From an uncultured Oscillospiraceae bacterium (GTDB lineage: Bacteria; Bacillota; Clostridia; Oscillospirales; Ruminococcaceae): a DNA stretch of 13,393 bases. The notes under the pieces were generated by a model, which saw only the letters and a list, made by a program, of their open reading frames with translations, did not search any database and had not been told where the DNA came from. Position 1 is the stretch's first letter. Every line of letters starts with the position of its first letter. The DNA lies in contig CAKSHT010000057.1 of NCBI GenBank assembly GCA_934457235.1, positions 1-13,393 of the forward strand, written 5' to 3'. Positions 7,362 through 13,393 of the stretch are shown in pieces. Position numbers and translations under genes: made by a program.

Positions 7362-7373
7362 TAAAATACAACT

Positions 7374-7394
7374 CCCTCCCGCACTGCGGCAGGG
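7374..7394 (+). other. Small hairpin in the leader of the radical-SAM gene
   Basis: CCCT-c-CCGC (7374-7382), loop ACT, GCGG-c-AGGG (7386-7394): an 8-bp stem with one C-C mismatch, seven bases upstream of the GGAG ribosome binding site at 7401. It does not occlude that site but would bury the AGGGA that could serve the alternative ATG at 7399. Confidence 0.4.
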
Positions 7395-7410
7395 ACGCAT
7401 GGAGAATATA

Positions 7411-9282
7411 ATGTCAGAAAACTTATACACAAACAAGGCAATGATGGAGCAGCTGGACGAATTTCTGCTGGAGGTCCAGAAGCCGTCGCGATATATCGGC
7501 GGCGAGCACGGCGCTGTGATAAAGGACAAATCCAAGGTGGATATCCGCTTTGCATTCTGCTTCCCGGACACCTATGAAATAGGCATGTCCCATCTGGGAA
7601 TGAAGATACTTTACGGGCTGAAAAACGCCGTGCCGAATTACTGGTGCGAGCGCGTGTTCATGCCGCTGCCGGATATGGAAGAGCAGATGCGCGCCCGTAA
7701 TATCCCGCTGTACGCCCTGGAGAGCCTTGACCCGATAAAGGATTTTGATTTCATCGGATTTACCCTGCAATACGAGATGAGCTTCACGAATATCCTTGAA
7801 ATGCTCGACCTCGCGGGAGTTCCCGTGCTTGCAAAGGACCGCACGGGACTGACTCCAATCGTCATGGCTGGCGGCCCATGCGTGTGCAACCCAGAGCCGC
7901 TGGCGGAATTCATTGACTTCTTCGCGATAGGCGAGGGCGAGGAGATGAACCTTGAATTCATGCGTCTTATGGAGCAGTGCAAGAAAGAGGGCGCGACCCG
8001 GCAGGAATTCCTGCGCAGGGCGGCGCAGATCGAGGGTATCTACGTCCCGTCGCTGTACGACGTGGACTACAACCCGGACGGCACCGTTAAATCCATAACG
8101 CCTAAGGACGGCGCTCCGGCTACCGTCAGAAAGCGCATTATCAAGGACTTCGACAAGGTGTACACGCCGGAAAATTTCGTCGTTCCGTTCACTCAGATAG
8201 TACACGACCGCGCCGTCGTCGAGGTTCTGCGCGGCTGTATACGCGGCTGCCGCTTCTGCCAGGCGGGGTTCATCTACCGCCCCTACCGCGAGAAGCAGAA
8301 AGACACGATACTCCACAATCTGAAAGCCCTGTGCGAGAACACCGGATACGACGAAGTTTCACTGTCGTCGTTGTCCACCGGCGATTACAAGGATATCGTA
8401 GGGTTACTGACGGAGCTGACGGACTACACCTCCGCCGAGAAGATAAACCTTTCACTGCCGTCGCTGCGTATCGACCGTTTCAGCGACGAGGTGCTCAAAA
8501 AGATAACCGACGTGCGTAAATCCGGACTTACATTCGCTCCGGAGGGCGGCACCCAACGCATACGCGACGTGATCAACAAGAACGTCACCGAGAAGAACGT
8601 TATGGACAGCGTGCGCATAGCGTTTGAGGGCGGCTACACCAACATCAAGCTGTACTTCATGATGGGACTTCCTACCGAAACCATGGAGGACGTTGAGGGC
8701 GTGTACAACATGGCAAAGGCTGTCATCGAGGAATTCTACGCCACCCCGAACCACGCAAAGGGACGTCCGGGCGTTGCGGTATCGCTTTCGACTTTCATTC
8801 CGAAGCCGTTCACGCCGTTCGAGTTCGAGCCGCAGCTTGACGAAGCCGGAGTAAAGGAGCGCCAGGCGCATCTGAAGTCCATCAACAACGACCGCAAGAT
8901 CGTGATAAGCTGGTCGAAATACGACCTCTCGCTTATTGAAGCGGTACTTGCACGCGGCGACCGCCGGCTCGGAAAGGCGATATACCTCGCATGGCAGAAA
9001 GGCTGCAAACTGGACGGCTGGGACGAGTACTTCAAGTTCGACAAGTGGATCGAAGCGATAAAGGAATGCGGGCTTGACCCGGCGTTCTACGCCAACCGCC
9101 GCCGTCCGTACGACGAAATAGCACCCTGGAGCCACATAGACATGCTGGTCAGCCGGGATTTCCTGATAGAAGAAAACAAGCGCGCCCACGAGGGAGTGAC
9201 TACCCCGAACTGCCGGGAAAAGTGCTCCAACTGCGGCGTTGCAAAATGCGTGGGAGGTGATATCTGCCGTGCCATCCGTTAA
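7411..9282 (+). CDS. B12-binding-domain radical SAM protein (TIGR03960-like)
   Basis: A 623-aa protein resembling the TIGR03960 group of B12-binding-type radical-SAM proteins, whose reaction is unknown to me. The N-terminal part (about 60-220) is Rossmann-like: FCFPDTYEIGMSHLGMKILYGL, DFDFIGFTLQYEMSF and MAGGPCVCNPEPLAEFIDFFAIGEGEE. The radical-SAM core carries CxxxCxxC at C276, C280 and C283 (RGCIRGCRFCQAG). A cysteine cluster closes the protein (C601, C605, C608, C613, C619), possibly another metal site. The frame is open from 7291, but ATG 7411 has GGAG at an ideal six-base spacing, and the upstream part is encoded by the MITE right end. It overlaps the next gene by 14 bp; many bacteria fuse the two. 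I see no clear promoter between the MITE and the start. Confidence 0.88.
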   Translation: MSENLYTNKAMMEQLDEFLLEVQKPSRYIGGEHGAVIKDKSKVDIRFAFCFPDTYEIGMSHLGMKILYGLKNAVPNYWCERVFMPLPDMEEQMRARNIPLYALESLDPIKDFDFIGFTLQYEMSFTNILEMLDLAGVPVLAKDRTGLTPIVMAGGPCVCNPEPLAEFIDFFAIGEGEEMNLEFMRLMEQCKKEGATRQEFLRRAAQIEGIYVPSLYDVDYNPDGTVKSITPKDGAPATVRKRIIKDFDKVYTPENFVVPFTQIVHDRAVVEVLRGCIRGCRFCQAGFIYRPYREKQKDTILHNLKALCENTGYDEVSLSSLSTGDYKDIVGLLTELTDYTSAEKINLSLPSLRIDRFSDEVLKKITDVRKSGLTFAPEGGTQRIRDVINKNVTEKNVMDSVRIAFEGGYTNIKLYFMMGLPTETMEDVEGVYNMAKAVIEEFYATPNHAKGRPGVAVSLSTFIPKPFTPFEFEPQLDEAGVKERQAHLKSINNDRKIVISWSKYDLSLIEAVLARGDRRLGKAIYLAWQKGCKLDGWDEYFKFDKWIEAIKECGLDPAFYANRRRPYDEIAPWSHIDMLVSRDFLIEENKRAHEGVTTPNCREKCSNCGVAKCVGGDICRAIR

Positions 9283-9898
9283 TACAAGGGCGTTCTTTTC
9301 CAAGACCGGGAGGGCGAAGTACATTTCGCACCTTGATTTAAGCAGCGTTGTTATACGCGCGATGAAGCGCACAAGACTCCCGATATGGCAGACCGAGGGC
9401 TTCAACCCCAGAACGTACGTCACTTTCATGCTCCCGCTTTCCCTGGGACAGGAGGGGCTTCACGAAGCCATGGATTTCCGCCTCACCGAGGACGTGCCAT
9501 ACTCCGAGGTGCGCGAAAAGCTGAACGCCGCGCTCCCGCCGGATATCCAGGTAACTGAGATAACCGTACCCAGGGACAAGAACACCGACATCACCGCCGC
9601 GCGGTATCGCATCATATCCTCCGCCGACCCGGAGAAGCTCCGTCAGCTCTGTGAAAAAGAGCAGATAAACGTTGAAAAGCGCACCAAGAAAGGCAGCACG
9701 ATAGTTGACCTGAAGCCGCTGATGACGGACGCTGAGCAGCACGGTGAGGAACTTTTCGTGACGCTCCCGGCAGGAAACACATTCAATATCAATCCATCGC
9801 TTATATTCGAAGCGTATTCTGCGGAATACGGCGAGTCTGTGAAGCGCCTGCGCATCATTCGCACGAATATCTACAGCGGGGACCGGGAATTTATGTGA
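9269..9898 (+). CDS. Radical SAM-linked protein (TIGR03936-like, DUF2344)
   Basis: A 209-aa protein matching the domain that is fused to, or encoded next to, TIGR03960 radical-SAM proteins. Recognisable blocks are FFSKTGRAKYISHLDLSSVVIRAMKRT near the start, PIWQTEGFNPRT, and MLPLSLGQEGLHEAMDFRL. It contains no cysteine motif, so it is not itself a radical-SAM enzyme; a role as partner or substrate-binding subunit is inference. The start chosen is GTG 9269, because GGGAGGTGA (9252-9260) lies eight bases upstream inside the preceding gene. An earlier in-frame TTG at 9239 has no such site. The 14-bp overlap with the radical-SAM gene implies translational coupling and near-equal production. In many Firmicutes this pair precedes ribonuclease G and ribosomal protein genes (rplU, rpmA), but here two small membrane proteins follow. 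Confidence 0.85.
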   Translation: MPSVNTRAFFSKTGRAKYISHLDLSSVVIRAMKRTRLPIWQTEGFNPRTYVTFMLPLSLGQEGLHEAMDFRLTEDVPYSEVREKLNAALPPDIQVTEITVPRDKNTDITAARYRIISSADPEKLRQLCEKEQINVEKRTKKGSTIVDLKPLMTDAEQHGEELFVTLPAGNTFNINPSLIFEAYSAEYGESVKRLRIIRTNIYSGDREFM

Positions 9899-9904
9899 TC
9901 CGGC

Positions 9905-9933
9905 TTGATTTTTCCCGGATATTGGTGTATAAT
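9905..9933 (+). promoter_or_regulatory. Sigma-A type promoter for the small membrane protein pair
   Basis: TTGATT (9905-9910), 17 bases, TATAAT (9928-9933), starting seven bases after the previous stop codon. The start would be near 9940, 27 bases before the first small gene. It makes the downstream pair an independent transcription unit. Confidence 0.72.
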
Positions 9934-9966
9934 AGGAGAATAATCATAAATCTCGGAGGTAACGAC

Positions 9967-10185
9967 ATGTCAGACCGTCAGAAGCTGCCACCTTATATTG
10001 TTACATTGAATATAATCATGATAGTCCTGCTGCTTGCGATATGCGGACTTATATTCGCGCTCACGATGTCATCAAAGAACCTGGGCTGGGATATCCCGAC
10101 TCCCGACAGCGGAACCGCGTCCGTATCGCAGTCCACCGGAGAAGCGCCTGCGGTATCCACCGCAGAGGTATCCGTTTCAGAATGA
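9967..10185 (+). CDS. Small single-pass membrane protein, unknown function
   Basis: A 72-aa protein with one strong hydrophobic segment (about residues 9-33, IVTLNIIMIVLLLAICGLIFAL). It follows a short charged start (MSDRQK) and precedes a Ser/Thr/Ala-rich acidic tail without predicted structure. The charge pattern suggests an inside N-terminus with the tail exposed outside. There is no lipobox or signal-peptidase site that I trust. The frame extends upstream to 9895, but ATG 9967 has a GGAGGT site seven bases before it and lies after the promoter. The next gene begins 18 bases downstream with its own AAAGGAG site, so the two are one operon. I do not recognise a family, and no function is proposed. 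Confidence 0.72.
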   Translation: MSDRQKLPPYIVTLNIIMIVLLLAICGLIFALTMSSKNLGWDIPTPDSGTASVSQSTGEAPAVSTAEVSVSE

Positions 10186-10203
10186 CCGTGAAAGGAGCAT
10201 CGC

Positions 10204-10548
10204 ATGTCAGTTGAATGTGCAGTAATTGCAAGTATATTCGTGCTAATGTCACTGATATTCTGGCGCAGGCGGCATATCCAGTGGCTGTGGGCGACGCTTC
10301 CGCTGGCGCTGGTGCCGCTGGCGTATTTCGTGACCTACGCGCTGGTAGAGCACATGCTTCATGTTGAGGTCGCGGACCTTGCGGGAGTTATCGTACTGAT
10401 AGCCGCCGTGGGTATATCCTGCGTATGGCTGGGGCTGGTGTCAAACGGCTTCAAGAGCAGCAAGACCCGTGTGACCTACATCGGCATAGCAAATGCGTTC
10501 AATGTCGCGCTCGCCGTTATACTAAGCATCAATATTCTTACCACATAA
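10204..10548 (+). CDS. Small four-helix membrane protein, unknown function
   Basis: A 114-aa integral membrane protein, largely hydrophobic, with about four likely helices: residues 3-20, 27-49, 56-80 and 91-112. Charged turns (WRRRH near 20-24, SNGFKSSKTR near 80-90) suggest both basic loops face the cytoplasm. AAAGGAG lies seven bases before the ATG. It is the second gene of the pair that starts at 9967 and is followed seven bases later by a strong terminator, so the transcript carries only these two proteins. No enzymatic motif is visible. The pairing of a one-helix and a four-helix protein could mean a small membrane complex, but that is a guess. Confidence 0.78.
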   Translation: MSVECAVIASIFVLMSLIFWRRRHIQWLWATLPLALVPLAYFVTYALVEHMLHVEVADLAGVIVLIAAVGISCVWLGLVSNGFKSSKTRVTYIGIANAFNVALAVILSINILTT

Positions 10549-10554
10549 ATCAGA

Positions 10555-10586
10555 CGGGGCTGTATTTCTACAGTCCCGCGTTTTTT
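10555..10586 (+). terminator. Intrinsic terminator after the membrane protein pair
   Basis: CGGGGCTGTA (10555-10564), loop TTTC, TACAGTCCCG (10569-10578): a 10-bp stem with one G-U pair, followed by GCG... and TTTTTT at 10581-10586. Confidence 0.88.
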
Positions 10587-10596
10587 GCAGCAAAAC

Positions 10597-10616
10597 GGGA
10601 GGAGCAAGCCCCTCCC
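10597..10616 (-). terminator. Palindrome/terminator after the lipoprotein gene
   Basis: Read on the minus strand, GGGAGGGGC and GCTCCTCCC form a 9-bp inverted repeat (one G-U pair) with a 2-base centre, followed by GTTTTG. It starts six bases after the stop codon of the minus-strand lipoprotein gene. It is nearly identical to the nrdD-nrdG palindrome at 4640-4659, so it probably belongs to a dispersed repeat used as a terminator. Together with the terminator at 10555-10586 it separates two converging operons. Confidence 0.65.
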
Positions 10617-10622
10617 TGCTCT

Positions 10623-11159
10623 TTATTCAGCGGCGGATTCCGCGGTGTACGGAGAAATGTCGCTGAAATACACCGCAAGCTTGTTCGCATGGGATTTGAC
10701 CGACAATATCTCCCCGGACGCCTTGTCAATAGTCACAGTGCACGGCGAACCTAAAACCTCCTGCCGGACGCTCAGCACTCCGCCGCTCTCCGTGAATTCA
10801 GAAGCGTCAACGCTGCTCAGTCCGTCTATGCACTCCGCGATTATCAGCGGAAGCGCCGTGTGATCACTTCCCTGGTCGTCTACTGTAAGTTCACCGAGTG
10901 ACGCAGTGAGCTTACCGTCCTGAATAGACATAACAACTCCTGCGAGTTCGTCCGGAGCAGTGAACGTGAATTCCCAGCATCCCGGACTTATCCGGTCTAT
11001 CTCCGCCTGCGCCGTGGTTTTACCGATGGTCATTTCCGCGGACGATGAGAAACTCCTGTCCATATCCGGAAGCTTTTCTGAAACGAACGGCATATTTCCG
11101 TTGCAGCCGCTCAACGCCACAACTCCGCACAAGGCCGCTGCACACATGATTTTTCGCAT
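10623..11159 (-). CDS. Small lipoprotein, unknown function
   Basis: A 178-aa exported lipoprotein. MRKIMCAAALCGVVALSGC is a typical type II signal peptide, with the lipidated cysteine at C19. The mature part is acidic, with repeated beta-type stretches (CWEFTFTAPDELAGVVMSIQDGKLTASLGEL and PCTVTIDKASGEILSVKSHANKLAVYFSDI). That pattern is reminiscent of LolA-like lipoprotein-carrier folds seen in other Clostridia lipoproteins, but I would not assert membership. AGGGGGAG lies four bases before the ATG. It begins 31 bases after the stop of nnr on the same strand, with no promoter seen in the gap, so it is probably the distal gene of that operon. A functional link to hydrate repair is not obvious; the arrangement may simply be chance. 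Confidence 0.78.
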   Translation of the reverse strand: MRKIMCAAALCGVVALSGCNGNMPFVSEKLPDMDRSFSSSAEMTIGKTTAQAEIDRISPGCWEFTFTAPDELAGVVMSIQDGKLTASLGELTVDDQGSDHTALPLIIAECIDGLSSVDASEFTESGGVLSVRQEVLGSPCTVTIDKASGEILSVKSHANKLAVYFSDISPYTAESAAE

Positions 11160-11190
11160 AATACTCCCCCTGTAAGATCAGTAAGGAGCG

Positions 11191-12705
11191 TTATCCACGC
11201 GAATAAACCTCCGGCAGCGCCGCTGTGATATCTCTCGGAAGAATACTCTCCGCCGGCATTCTGTGTGCCTGGATATCTGCGGCTTTCCAGTGGCAGTAGG
11301 CTCCAGAGCACGCCGCCCGGAACGGCTCTATTCCCTGCGCCGCGAATGCGCCGATGATTCCCGTCAGCACATCTCCGCTGCCGCCCTTTGACAATCCGCT
11401 GCACGCCCGCGCATTTACGCAGACCTCCCCCTCCGGCGAAGCAATGACAGTATCAGCGCCTTTCAGCAGTAGAGTTACACCGTATTCCTGCGCGAATCTC
11501 CTGGCGGCTTCAAGCCTTCCGGACTGTATCTCACTCACGGGAAGCCCTGTCATTCTGCTGAATTCCAGCGGGTGCGGCGTCAGGATAGTATCGCCTGTCC
11601 GCTCCTTTAATACATGTATATTCCCGGCGATTGAATTTATTCCGTCCGCGTCGATAATTACCGGACACGCTGCGTTTCTGATGACGAATTCTGTCAGCTT
11701 CCGGGTATCCTCATTATTACCAAGCCCGCAGCCAATAAGTACAGCGGACGCTGTTTTCAGCTTCGGCAGTACGATATCCTCCAGCATTTCCGGCGTTACG
11801 CTTACAAATCCGTCCGCAGTTTCCGGCAGAGGAACATAAACGGCTTCGTGCAGCCCGGAAGCGATGATCTTTACTGCGCTCACGGGTGCTGCCGCGAAAT
11901 AAAGACCCACTCCGCTGCGAAGCGCCGCATTAGCGCACATAAATGCCGCTCCGTTAAAGCAAAGGCTTCCCGCGAAACCTACGAGCCTTCCGAAGCTCCC
12001 CTTATGAGTGTTCCGCCCATGCTCCGGGAACGGTATGCGCATGCTGTCATCCGTCAGAAATGCGACATTGTTATCCCGGAAGCACTCCTCACAGATACCG
12101 ATGTCAAGCAGCGTTACTTCTCCGAGGATATCTGAAGCCGGGGCATTCAGAAGTCCCTGCTTCATAGCCGCCAGCACAAGGGTATTTGTCGGTCTGAAGC
12201 AGCGCTGGTCGATCTCGCCGGAATCGGAGTTCACCCCGCTCGGCACATCGACCGCTATACGTATCCGGCACTTATTCGCAGCGGCGAGGATATCCGGAGC
12301 GTAGCCGCGTAATTCCCCGTGGAATCCCGTGCCGTAGATACAGTCAACGATGCAGTTTACACTGGCAAAAGCTTCCGACAGTGTTTCTGGTGAATAAACC
12401 GGAGTCCCCGGCGGGAGCAGGCTGTAATTTTTAAAAGCGTCGGCGGTTTTCGGCGTTCCCGCCGCGAGAAGTACGGACGCGTCATAGCCCATTCCGCGGA
12501 GCAGGCGCGTTATTACAAGTCCGTCGCCGCCATTATTTCCAGAGCCGCACATCACCAGGATACGTCCATTAACCGGAACTATGCCGGAAATGAACTCCGC
12601 ACAACGAGTTCCGGCGTTCTCCATCATCTGATAATAACTTGTGCCGCCCTCATCGCACCGGCGCTCAGCGGTTTTCATCTGCGAATTTGTAACAACGTAC
12701 TGCAT
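11191..12705 (-). CDS. nnr: Bifunctional NAD(P)H-hydrate epimerase / ADP-dependent NAD(P)H-hydrate dehydratase
   Basis: A 504-aa fusion that repairs hydrated NADH and NADPH. The N-terminal YjeF-type domain (about 1-210) interconverts R and S hydrates; it shows CGSGNNGGDG at 53-62, YGTGFHG and the VPSGVNSDSGE segment. The C-terminal domain (about 225-500) dehydrates the S form using ADP or ATP. It shows HKGSFGRLVGFAGS, LTPHPLEFSRMTG, LLKGADTVIASP and GGSGDVLTG, with the probable catalytic aspartate at D445. The frame opens seven codons upstream at 12726, but ATG 12705 has GGAGG six bases before it and matches the usual start (MQYVVTNSQMKTAE). The promoter at 12763-12791 drives it, and a small lipoprotein gene follows. 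Both domains look complete. Confidence 0.95.
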   Translation of the reverse strand: MQYVVTNSQMKTAERRCDEGGTSYYQMMENAGTRCAEFISGIVPVNGRILVMCGSGNNGGDGLVITRLLRGMGYDASVLLAAGTPKTADAFKNYSLLPPGTPVYSPETLSEAFASVNCIVDCIYGTGFHGELRGYAPDILAAANKCRIRIAVDVPSGVNSDSGEIDQRCFRPTNTLVLAAMKQGLLNAPASDILGEVTLLDIGICEECFRDNNVAFLTDDSMRIPFPEHGRNTHKGSFGRLVGFAGSLCFNGAAFMCANAALRSGVGLYFAAAPVSAVKIIASGLHEAVYVPLPETADGFVSVTPEMLEDIVLPKLKTASAVLIGCGLGNNEDTRKLTEFVIRNAACPVIIDADGINSIAGNIHVLKERTGDTILTPHPLEFSRMTGLPVSEIQSGRLEAARRFAQEYGVTLLLKGADTVIASPEGEVCVNARACSGLSKGGSGDVLTGIIGAFAAQGIEPFRAACSGAYCHWKAADIQAHRMPAESILPRDITAALPEVYSRG

Positions 12706-12762
12706 CTGTATCCTCCGTTTACACACAGTCCGCCCTTATCCTCCGGCGGACAATTTACTTAT

Positions 12763-12791
12763 ATTATAGCACAGGAGCTGCAACAGGTCAA
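12763..12791 (-). promoter_or_regulatory. Sigma-A type promoter for nnr
   Basis: On the minus strand, TTGACC (12791-12786), 17 bases, TATAAT (12768-12763). The leader to ATG 12705 is about 50 nt. The -35 box starts nine bases after the hairpin at 12800-12826. Confidence 0.82.
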
Positions 12792-12793
12792 CC

Positions 12794-12826
12794 AAAACCA
12801 AAGCCCCGCATATCATGCAGGGCTTT
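12794..12826 (-). terminator. Terminator hairpin upstream of the nnr promoter
   Basis: AAAGCCCCGCAT and ATGCAGGGCTTT (12800-12826) form a 12-bp stem with one mismatch and a 3-base loop. On the minus strand the stem ends in CTTT-GG-TTTT (to 12794). On the plus strand only TAATAT follows, so minus-strand use is favoured. It would end a transcript coming from the right-hand end of the window, directly before the nnr promoter. Confidence 0.68.
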
Positions 12827-13330
12827 AATATATTCAGTTGTATTGATTTACTTGTTCATTGGTATGTACCGCCTTGAAAAATTTGATAAACAAATGTTCA
12901 GGTTTCCATCGGACTAGGTTCCTTTCGTTGATTTTCCTGCTAATATAACTGATTTACTGGACTCACCTGCTTTAAAGGTCTGAATGATCTGAAGGGGTGA
13001 TCTATGTAAACGCATATAGCGGTTGAAAATCATCTGCGGAGCTTCCAGGCGAGGCATTGATATTGAGCTAGACGCCCTGTTTGGCTCGGACGCTTGCACC
13101 TTATGGGTCAGACAGTACCCTGTGCAGCCGATCGCCGGTATACATTCGCTCAGCCCTTGTCACGAGCCGCAGATGAATAAGACTGTGAATCCGTAAGTTC
13201 CACTGGACTCGCTTCCTTTCTGCGTAAAGCTAAAATTTTAAAAAAGTAGATCAGAGGTGCATCGGATTTTTCCTTTCGCGATACTTGTTGAATTGAGTCA
13301 TCAGCTTAATTCATCGGAATTTACCTCTTT
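12794..13330 (-). ncRNA. Candidate large structured non-coding RNA, class unknown
   Basis: About 537 nt on the minus strand between a possible promoter (13336-13365) and a terminator hairpin (12800-12826), without a convincing open frame; the longest, 61 codons, has no ribosome binding site. A 10-bp perfect long-range helix pairs 13167-13176 with 13030-13039. Inside it, GGCTCG/CGAGCC continues the closure. A hairpin with two short stems (TGCAC/GTGCA and GGGT/ACCC) lies within about 13095-13128, and CAGG(G)CG/CGCCTG forms another arm. Smaller hairpins include TGAATT/AATTCA near the 5' side and ATTTG/CAAAT near the 3' side. Five diverged copies of a roughly 20-nt motif occur (starts at 13331, 13277, 13220, 12973 and 12926). 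I could not match it to tmRNA, RNase P RNA, 6S, SRP RNA, T-box or group I/II introns. Large ornate RNAs such as ROOL or OLE remain possible. Confidence 0.5.
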
Positions 13331-13335
13331 CATAG

Positions 13336-13365
13336 ATTAGGTCAGGATATTTGGTAGAATGTCAA
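13336..13365 (-). promoter_or_regulatory. Possible promoter for the candidate ncRNA
   Basis: On the minus strand, a perfect TTGACA (13365-13360), an 18-base spacer and CCTAAT (13341-13336), which matches TATAAT at four of six positions. A start near 13330 would begin the RNA at the first motif copy. The -10 box is weak, so the transcript could also begin beyond the window. Confidence 0.35.
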
Positions 13366-13393
13366 GTTGAACTTCATCTGTGATGCTTGTACT

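Noticed and set aside
7423..8316. A 297-codon minus-strand frame opposite the radical-SAM gene
   Set aside because: Antisense shadow of a well-conserved radical-SAM protein. The protein is low in recognisable motifs and has no ribosome binding site support.
12914..13099. A 61-codon minus-strand frame inside the gene-free right end
   Set aside because: No ribosome binding site and no recognisable domain. It overlaps the helices and motif repeats of the candidate RNA.
12794..13393. Group I or group II intron, tmRNA or RNase P RNA in the right end
   Set aside because: No domain V or group I core, no tRNA-like end or tag frame, and no conserved RNase P core motifs could be found on either strand.

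Overview
The window looks like a chromosomal segment of an anaerobic, low-to-mid GC Gram-positive bacterium, most likely a Clostridia member of the Ruminococcus/Oscillospiraceae type. The reasons are the oxygen-sensitive class III ribonucleotide reductase (nrdD, nrdG), the abundance of radical-SAM enzymes, strong purine-rich ribosome binding sites, lipoprotein signal peptides, sigma-A type promoters, and short GC-rich palindromes of a kind common in gut and rumen Firmicutes. The genus assignment is inference. No phage, conjugation, CRISPR, rRNA or tRNA genes are visible.

Layout from left to right. (1) Positions 4-1947, minus strand: a translationally coupled pair, a YhcC-like radical-SAM protein followed by RlmN, the 23S rRNA A2503 methyltransferase, behind its own promoter. 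(2) 2185-5206, plus strand: a near-consensus promoter drives nrdD, then a GC-rich hairpin with a T-rich tail, then nrdG, the activase that makes the glycyl radical on NrdD. (3) 5216-7027: a lipoprotein solute-binding protein of the peptide type, without its permease or ATPase, behind a promoter flanked by two AT-rich dyads. (4) 7035-7361: a 327-bp non-coding element with 18-bp terminal inverted repeats and several internal hairpins, which looks like a MITE. (5) 7411-9898: a B12-binding-type radical-SAM protein (TIGR03960-like) overlapping by 14 bp with its partner, the 'radical SAM-linked' protein (TIGR03936-like/DUF2344). (6) 9905-10586: a promoter, two small membrane proteins of unknown function (72 and 114 aa) and a good terminator. 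(7) 10597-12791, minus strand: the bifunctional NAD(P)H-hydrate repair enzyme Nnr and a small lipoprotein, with promoter and terminator. (8) 12794-13393: no credible gene, but a long stretch that reads as a structured RNA on the minus strand.

The coding part is mostly housekeeping: anaerobic dNTP synthesis, rRNA modification and metabolite repair. Four separate radical-SAM enzymes (RlmN, YhcC-like, NrdG, TIGR03960-like) lie within 9.3 kb. The best candidate for something undescribed is the last 600 bases. They hold a putative minus-strand promoter (13336-13365), about 540 nt without a convincing reading frame, a 10-bp long-range helix enclosing a branched structure, five diverged copies of a roughly 20-nt motif (GAAAGGA..TCCRRTG), and a terminator hairpin just before the nnr promoter. 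This fits a large structured non-coding RNA. I cannot assign it to a known class from sequence alone.
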